A stretch of 64,000 nucleotides of DNA from Mytilus edulis. Taxonomy: Eukaryota > Mollusca > Bivalvia > Mytilida > Mytilidae. Of this stretch, positions 52,001 to 61,000 are shown piece after piece. Both the position numbers and the translations under genes were made by a program. Positions within the stretch are counted from its first letter, which is position 1. Every line of letters begins with the position of its first letter. The notes under the pieces were generated by a model that saw nothing but the letters and a program-made list of their open reading frames with translations, made no database searches and was not told the origin of the DNA. Location: assembly GCF_963676685.1 (NCBI RefSeq), contig NC_092346.1:27603133-27667132 (forward strand). The letters are read 5' to 3'.

Positions 52001-55000
52001 TCACGAACTCATGAAAATTAATATCCAACAAATTTTGATAGATCCACATAATTTTAAATATATCAGACACACAACCAGAAATACATCAATTTTAGGAGTG
52101 TTGTAAAAAGAAGGAAATATTAATTCAATAATAAAAAAAAAATACGAGGAAATAAAAGAATGACTAAATTATTTTATTTATTGAAATATTTTGGAAATTC
52201 CTTTTTCTTTGTTTCTACATGTATATGTTCTTGTGAAATATCTTTCTTACTGGTTATAATTAGACATATTGTTAGTGTATCCTATATTTCAAATTGATTT
52301 TTCTATAAAATCGTGCTGGAATTATTTAAGTTATAATATCGTCCTGAATATGCATGAACTAAGTGCCTGCCCTCTGTATGTTAAGGATGTTTGCTGATCT
52401 GAGTTTTGACTTTTTGTCAGATACTCAGAATCCTCTGGTTTTATCCATGTAGTGCCTATAAAAATTTTGCCTGCTAACCCTATTTTTCTTTTCATTGTTT
52501 TATTTCTTATACAATGTAGTTTAAAAAAAATCAATTTTTGAAAATCTAATATAAACCTTGTGAGTTTTGAAAGAAAGAAGATTCCTATGTTCGATGTAAG
52601 AAAAATTTAGAGAGAATCATTTCCCAGCCTATTTTCCAATGACAAAATACAAGTTGACAATTATAATTGCATATATTTTCAATTTGAGTTGCCATCTTTG
52701 AAATATGGTTGTGTTTGAGGACCTTGTTCTGAACATGGATCAAACTCAGATCACATCAATGCATTTTGGTTATTGTAATGGTTGAAAAATTGGTGACTGA
52801 AAAACTGCTTGCTCAATGTTTAAACATCCATCAAAGCCTGTGCCCTTTTCAAAACCTCAGATTTACAACTGATGATAAACATAGAAGACAAAGATGTAAT
52901 GATAAAATATAATGATACCTCTTTGTGATATTAGCAAAAGGTTTTGTTTCACTTGTATAATCTTTATTTCCAGAGGATGACCTTGGATCATTGAAGGTCA
53001 TAGATTTTGGAAATGCCATCCATCATATACATAAAGAGGTTTCTCTTTACTATGAAGATTTTGAGGTTCAAACACCACTCTATAGAGCACCTGAGGTAAG
53101 GAATTTATATTTATGTTCTAATTCAATTCGTTCATAAAAATATAAAACATTTTTGAAAGACTAATCAACAACCAGTTTTATTTCTCATATGCAATTTTAG
53201 ACATTCCTTGATAGTGATCTACTCAATATACAGTAACATGCATGTGAGTCTGGATTGGGTTTCCAAATAGAAAATAATGGACCAAAATGTGCAGAATAAG
53301 TAAAAAAGATTAAAGAATGTAGAAAATCAGGGCAAAAACATTATGCATAGAGAATTTTGAAAAAATAACCCCAAAAATTAAAGAATACTACAATGAAGCA
53401 CCCCCATCCAGACCCTCGTGCATCTACTAAATAACTGACAAAGTGTAGCAAGAAATCATTATACTTAAAAATTCAAAATTTGTTGATAATCTACCTTGCA
53501 AACTAGTTTGGTGTAAACTAAACTCAATAAATGAAAAAGGCGGGAACACCATCTTTTGTAGTTGAAGATCAAACTAAAAATGCACTAACAAATTACATAA
53601 GCTGTATTCAAAATGTCATTCGTTTTAAACAGCAGAAACCATTCATGTTATAAACAATTTTGGTGCAAAAAGGCAATTTTGCTGTTGGGTGTTGTTACCT
53701 TAGTTTTAGTAAAATTACATAAATCATGAACTGGAAAATATCTAATAAGATACATCATTTTAAATCCTATGCCAGTAATAAAAACACTAGCTGCTGAGGA
53801 GATGTTAGCCTTAGTACTGATGGTCTACTACTGCAGGAGAACAGAGCATGTTTAGAGGCGGATTTAGGGGGGGGGGGCAGGCCCTCCCTTTTTGGAAAAA
53901 AATTTGATTGCTTATATATGGAATCACTGGAGCGGGCCCCCTCTTAGGTCAGTCAGTGGGCCCCCACTTATGAACATTTCTGGATCCGCCACTGATAAAA
54001 GGAGTGATACATGTACTGATTATAGTAACAAGAATTGACTTTTATTATTACAGGTAATTTTTGGAATTCCATTTGGATCAGAAATAGATATTTGGTCAGT
54101 TGGATGTATCTTGGCAGAATTGTATGCTGGAAAACCACTGTTTCTTGGTGGTGATGAGAAATCCATTGTAAAAAAGGTAACTAGGTAGTCAAAAATAATC
54201 TGTCTGACTTTTCAATTTGATTTGAAGTAAATGGCAGTTAGATATCTGATAAAAGGTATAATGTACATGCACAAATATACTATTGTTGTTCTTCAATCCA
54301 TGAAAATTTGTATCCACAAAAAAATTGATGAATCTACGGTACATAAATGACAACAACCCAACAACACCAAACAAAATGTAGAACTAGAGGCCAACTTGTG
54401 GTTTTCAACAAAAGATTTGTGTCAATACAATTTGCCAAGCATACACATTATTTTTTTACGACTGTAAAAAAAAATTTGGGGATCGTATGATGTGGATGTT
54501 GTCTTTGTTGTCATTGTCATCGTCTTCATCCGAAGACACATTTGGTTTCCAGACAATTACTTCAGTTAAAGTGAATAATCTCTATAAAATATTGTTAGGG
54601 ATGTTCAATACCACCAAATAAAGTTCAGGTTTGATTTAGGGGATGATGGTTTCAACCGTTTACTTTAGGAATTAGGGCCTAAAAGGGGCCCAAAATAAGC
54701 ATTTTTCTAGTTTCAGGATAATATCTTGTGTATCAGTATTTCAATAGTTCTGAAATTGAATCATGATGTTTAATACCAAAAGTAGAAGGTCGGGTTTCAT
54801 TTTGGGGGTTATGGTGCCAACAGTTAAGGAATTATGGGCCAAATAAGGGGCCAAAGATAAGCAATTTGTAGTTTCCGGACAATATTTTTTGTGTAAATTA
54901 ATGGATCCCTCTGACATTGCAACACAAGGTTCCATATCACAAAGGGAAGGCTGGGATTGAACTTGGGGGTAATTGTCCCTAACATGCAGTAATTAGGGAC

Positions 55001-58000
55001 CCAAAAAGGACCAAAAACAAGCATTTATCTAGTTTCCAGACAATACCTTGTGTTTAAGTTTACATTTCCAGACAATAACTTGTATTTAAGTGTATGTTGC
55101 ATACTACAAAGGAAAGTCTAGGATTGAGTTTAGGGTTAATTGCTCCAAGGGGGGATTTAAAAAATTTAGGGGGGTGGGGTTAAGGGGTTCATATTTTTTT
55201 TTAAAAAGTTTTAACTTTTAGGAAGAAATCGCCGATTGCACAGTTTGGAGAAAGAAATTTATAAGATCTTTGACAATTTATTTTTTGTCAGAAATCTATT
55301 TTATGTCAAAAATTTGATCACAATCCAAATTTAGACAGTATCAAGCTTGAATATTGTGTCAAAATTTGCTCCAACTATTCAGGATTCAACTTCTGCAGTA
55401 GTATCTGGCTGCCCTCAGTGAATCATTTTATTCTTCTTTAATATTTTTTAGATGACTGAGGTCTTAGGATTACTACCTACTCATGTTTTCCAGAAAGGGA
55501 AATTTTACAGCGAGTTGAAGAGTTTCACTGGAACAAACACACAGGAAAATGGTAAAAACAAATGTAAATTAACTGAATTATTCCATGTCACAAAATGATG
55601 TATTATTATCCAATCAAAATGTTGACCTTAAATGTAAGGTTTGATAATATCTTTTGTTCACCTTGCACCAAATGTATGAAAAAAAACTTAGTAATAGTAA
55701 TACATGTTATATGTTTTGGTGAAATTTGTCTTTTTGATAAAGCATTGTTGTTGCTATCTTGTATATTAACTCTGCAACAATGAAATTCAAGTTTGAAGAT
55801 CAATTACTTAACGGATGTAAATAAATTTCAGCGTGCATTTGATAAAAAATGCAGTAGATATTATGTTCAATATGAATCTTAATTTAATAGCCCAAAAATG
55901 AATTTACTAGATCTAATTCTTGATATGTGGCGCAAAGCTTCATCTGGTTGTGCCAAAACATGTGACCCCCGTCACAGTTCCTCCCATGTTTTACTTCCTA
56001 TTTGCTGAAAAATTATATATTTAAAATGTCATGAATATATATGAAAATTTTGTATTTAGATACTGTACAATGTTGACAACATTGAGGAGGGTTTGTTATG
56101 ATTAGTGATCAATAGCTCCCAGTACATATGTTCTTGTTTTTATTCCAGTCTGTCATCATTTAATGGATCAGCTGAAGTGTAGAGATTATAAGTTTTGTTC
56201 TTTTTTGGCTGGTTGTTTGCAATATAACCCAGGTAAGGAGTTATTCTACAAGTTTGTTCTTTTTTGGCTAGTTGTTTGCAGTATAATCCAGGTAGTATGC
56301 AGTATAACTCAGGTAAGAATTTATTTTTCATGTATTGTTTTTTTTTGGGCTAACATTATAACCTAACCAAGGTACATATTCATTCAATAAAAAGAAAGGG
56401 GTTCAGAAGGCTAATATGAGAGTACCTAAATTGCACCTATTTTGACATTTATTTCACTTACATTAATTTAAGACACTGACAAAAGTTTCCTTACTGTGTT
56501 TATTTTGTAAATGGATACTTTTTTTACTATAGAGTTCAACAAATTTAATTTTAAATCCATAATGAATAAAAAAAAAAGTGGTGTTTGATCTGACCTACAA
56601 ACAACCCAAAATTCTGTAACTAATTGCATTTATGCTAAGTTTACTTCCATAAAAATTGATGACTGATGTTTTGTTTTATTTCTTTACATTTTAAAAACAA
56701 TGTGACAGTAATCCATGCTGTAAATAACAAATAAACAAATAATAATCATTCATAATAGACCAAATGTCATTTAAAAAAAGAGGGGTACATGAACTCGTTT
56801 TCAAGTTAAATCCGTTTGAATTGTAAAAACAGTCCAATGATGCATCTTTTCCTGACAAGTCACAGTTGATGTCGTGAAAATAACATCTAACGTAAGCAAC
56901 GACAGAACCTCCCCAGTAACTATTGTATGCCCTTAACTTTTTCACTGGATACATCATCAGTTGATATATAATATGACTGTTTTCAGTATATTTAAACATA
57001 TTTAGCTTTGTTTAAAGACCTTCATATACTAGCAAATTATAAATTACAAATTGTTTAGTTTCTAAGAAAACTTGTAAGATTTCTACTGCTTTTGCAAAAT
57101 GGGTGCAAATTTGGTACTCAGTGCAATTAAGGTACTGTAATGTTAGTCTTTTAACCTCATAAAATTATCTGGAAATGTCACTTTGACAAACAAACACACT
57201 TAGCTGAGTAAGAAATTAATAAACATGAATAAAATAAAAAGTCATTTAATTTAATTTAATTTCTGCAATTTTTCTAAGGAAATCAAGTTTAAGCTGTTTG
57301 ATTTCTCTTTGATAATCAAACATGCTTGGCTAAGTAAGAAATTACTTAATATGAATGAAAAAAATTATGCTTAATATATTAGATAGTTTGCTAAGAAATC
57401 AATTTAAACTGTCTGGTTTCTAGATCAACAAATGAGCCTATTTGAAGTCAATAGTTCAGCTGCATTAATTAAGATTTTTAAAGGCATGATTGAATTTCGT
57501 GTTTCTTCAGTACTGTAAATTCAGAAATTATTGCGTAGTTTTTATTATTGCAAAAAGTGCAACAGGGTTATAATCACAATAATTTAAACACATATTTTAA
57601 AATTTTTTATATGTTGGATTAGACAAGATTTTTCTAAAATCGCATTTTACTCTAAAATGACAAAATCGCAATAATAAATGCACGCAATAATTTCTGATAA
57701 CAGTTATTGAAATTGAAAAAAATTATTTTAATTTCAGACAAAAGATTTAAACCAAGAGAAGCAGCCTTACATCCATTTTTAGCATCTGAGCTTCCCATAG
57801 GATTTCTAATGGGGTCCAATACAGGTACTTATATATACATTACATATTGCTTTTTTTGGGGCACAACATTTTATTGATAGATTGATTAATGTTTAAAACT
57901 TTTAAAAATTGAGAAAGGAAATGAGAAATGTGTCTAAGTGACAACAACCCGACCATAGAGCAGACAACAGCCGAAAGATTGTAGTAAAATACATCGAAAC

Positions 58001-61000
58001 ATTAAACACAGGTTCGCTATGGTAAAGAAAAAAGGTTACCAAGACTTTTAGGAAAAAATAGTCATATATTTACAAGTGGGAAATACAGAAACTTAAGGTG
58101 GTACCTAACACTACAGGGAGATAACTCTGTAAAGTCAGCTAAACGTTTTAATTACGTTGTGTTGTAAAAGGAATATTAAACTTCTCAATGATCAAAATTG
58201 ATGTTTGTCAAACTGCTATATAACCAGTGTAATTTTTCTGACAAAACGGTTGGTTCCAAATTTTTGAAATTTTTATATAATCGTTTAAGGGTCAAAGTAA
58301 ATACTTTGACAAAATTTTATGAAAATTAAACGAGCCAAATAAATTTAAGTGAAAGTGTTGGGTACCACCTTAACCATTTAAGTTATTGCACAATGTGTCA
58401 ATAGATTTGGTTTGTGTCAGTTTGCAATCAAAATGTTGACAGAACAGAACATATTATTTAATTAGTACAGTCTTCATCCAAAATAAGTAGGCATTATAGA
58501 AACATCATATAAAATGTGTAAATACCTATCTAAGGTCTAATTTCAAGGATTCATTAAAAGACTTTTTCATAGCAGTATCATGAAAAGTAAATTTTCAATC
58601 TTAATTCATGATTTCCTGTCATAGGTTGGTTGTAATCCTTGTGCACTTTGGCTTCCTACCCCCATTAAATATGGCCGCCATAAGATAAAACTTAAAATTA
58701 TCATTTAACACCAACAATCAAACATTCAATATTGGTACACAAAATAAAGTTAAACAAGAGGGAAGTAATACATTAAAATGTCAGACAAAATGTAGATGTC
58801 CAGGGCAGACAACTTTGTGAATGTTTACCATACTAAGTTTGAACAACCCTTTATTATGTTCACAGTCAGAGGTCGACAGAATTACTTATCTTAATATTAC
58901 ATTAGATAATAAGTTGCTTATTTGTACTAAAATGGACTTTGATTAACACCTGTGAATAATTAGTTTCACGCTTATGAATTCAGGTATAATTTCAGCCTGA
59001 CACTGGTAGATTTATATCCATGCATAAAATTAATGAAACAGCTATGATTAACTATGTCAATTCACATATATATGTTAAAAACAGAATAAATTTATAAAAA
59101 AAGTCATAATTATTACAAAAGTAGATATTAACTCTATAATTAGAAAGTACAACACATTACTTGGTTCATTGATCCTCATTCCCAATAATCAGTCCATCTG
59201 TACTGCATACATAAAAAGAAGTTGGTTAATGAATAAATTGATGTAAAAAATGTATGGGAATTTTGTTAAAACCTGATGTTTACATATTTTGGCAAAATTT
59301 ATGACAGTTTCTAAAAAATTAACCTGAAATATTCTTTATATCCAAATAGTTTCTTTATGACTCGGCCTTCCTGCAACTATAAAACTGAGGCTCTGGCAGG
59401 GTCAAAAACGACCTGCGACCTCTGGGATTTTTAGAGGCGACTTCCGACCTGTGGGCCTTCCAAAAACGACCTCTGACCGACTTCCGTCCACTGTGTTGGG
59501 GAAAAACGACCTGCGACCTGTACATTTCCCTTAAAAACGACCTCTCGACGAATTTAAAAGCGGCCTTGCGACTAGAGGGGGTACCCTGTGGGAGCCTCAA
59601 AACTGGCAGCCATGATATAATCAAGAGTACTATAAGTGGCTTCAAACACTCATTCAATCTTGGTACAAATTATTAACAGCCTATTAAAGGCCGTTCAGAC
59701 TAGAAATAAAGGGCAGACAACTCTTTCAATGTTCACCATACTTGGTTCAAACAACCCTTTCTGATATTCCAAGTTTGAGGTGAATTGTCAAACAGATAAA
59801 GGGTAATTTTATGTCCAAGTACTGTAGATTCATTTATTTTCGTGGATACCAATTTTCGTGGATTGAGGAAAACCTGCATTTTCGTGGATATCTAATTTTG
59901 TGGTTTCGGCACAGTGTGCATACATTACTTTAGAAAAAAAATGTAATTCGTTGAACATTTAAATTCTTGGTTCTCCTGTACCCACGAAATACACGAAAAT
60001 TGGTATCCAACGAATATTAATGAATCCACAGTATATACTAAGCAGTCTCATTCAATCATTGTACTCGTTTTGTTTTGAATAAGAGGATGACTCACTTCAA
60101 TTTTCAAATTTAAACCCAAAAGCTGGGGACTTATATAACCAGTGCATATAATCACAATGAAGAGAAACTTATGTTTAGTTTAGAAGATAAACTTTATTGA
60201 TGGACAAATAAAGTAAAATCAGAGTTCAGGTTAGAACATGGTAAATTTGATGAACAACTGAACCACAACAAAACCCAAAGACAAGTCTAGTTTGAGTACA
60301 TGTATGTCTAGTACAAACACCGTTTTTGGTCTTTTTTTACCACTTCAAAAGAGAAATCTTATTAATTCTGTCATGTTGAGTCCTATATTGTGGTGGGGTT
60401 TTTGGCCTGAGTAAAAGATTACACAAACAATATAATAAATACATTTTCAAATTTTATACTTCATAATTTTTTGTACTTCCCTTTTTATACACTGTACTAT
60501 CAAACATAACCTATATGTACTTCGATTATCAAACATAAGTTACATGAATGATTTTAATTAAATAACACACCTGTTTGCTCAATAGATATATTTTTCACAG
60601 CTGGAAGACCTACATTAGTTTCACACTTATGAAATCAGGTGTAATTTTCGTCTACCATCCTTTTCTTATATTGCTGGAGATGTACTCATGATTAAATATG
60701 TCGATTCACATTTATATGATTAAAAAAAAAAAAAAAAAATTTAGAACAAGACCTCACATACTTAAATGTCTCACTTGTTCTACTGACCATTAATTTAATG
60801 TTGAAAGTCTTAAAAATAAATGTTTTACTACAAGTATCACATAAACTTTTTAACATTTTTAAGATCCATCACAATGAGGTCAAGGTTAAATAAATTCTGT
60901 CAGACCGACATTTTCCTTTCAATTGTTCCATTTATTTGTTCAGTGTTCAGTTTTTGTGTTTTGGTCAGTTTTCAAAAACTTTAAACAGTAGGTCATCTTT

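Noticed and set aside
59355..59657. 100-codon minus-strand open frame
   Set aside because: Lies on the AAAAACGACCT repeat and a SINE-like tail; basic composition comes from the repeat.
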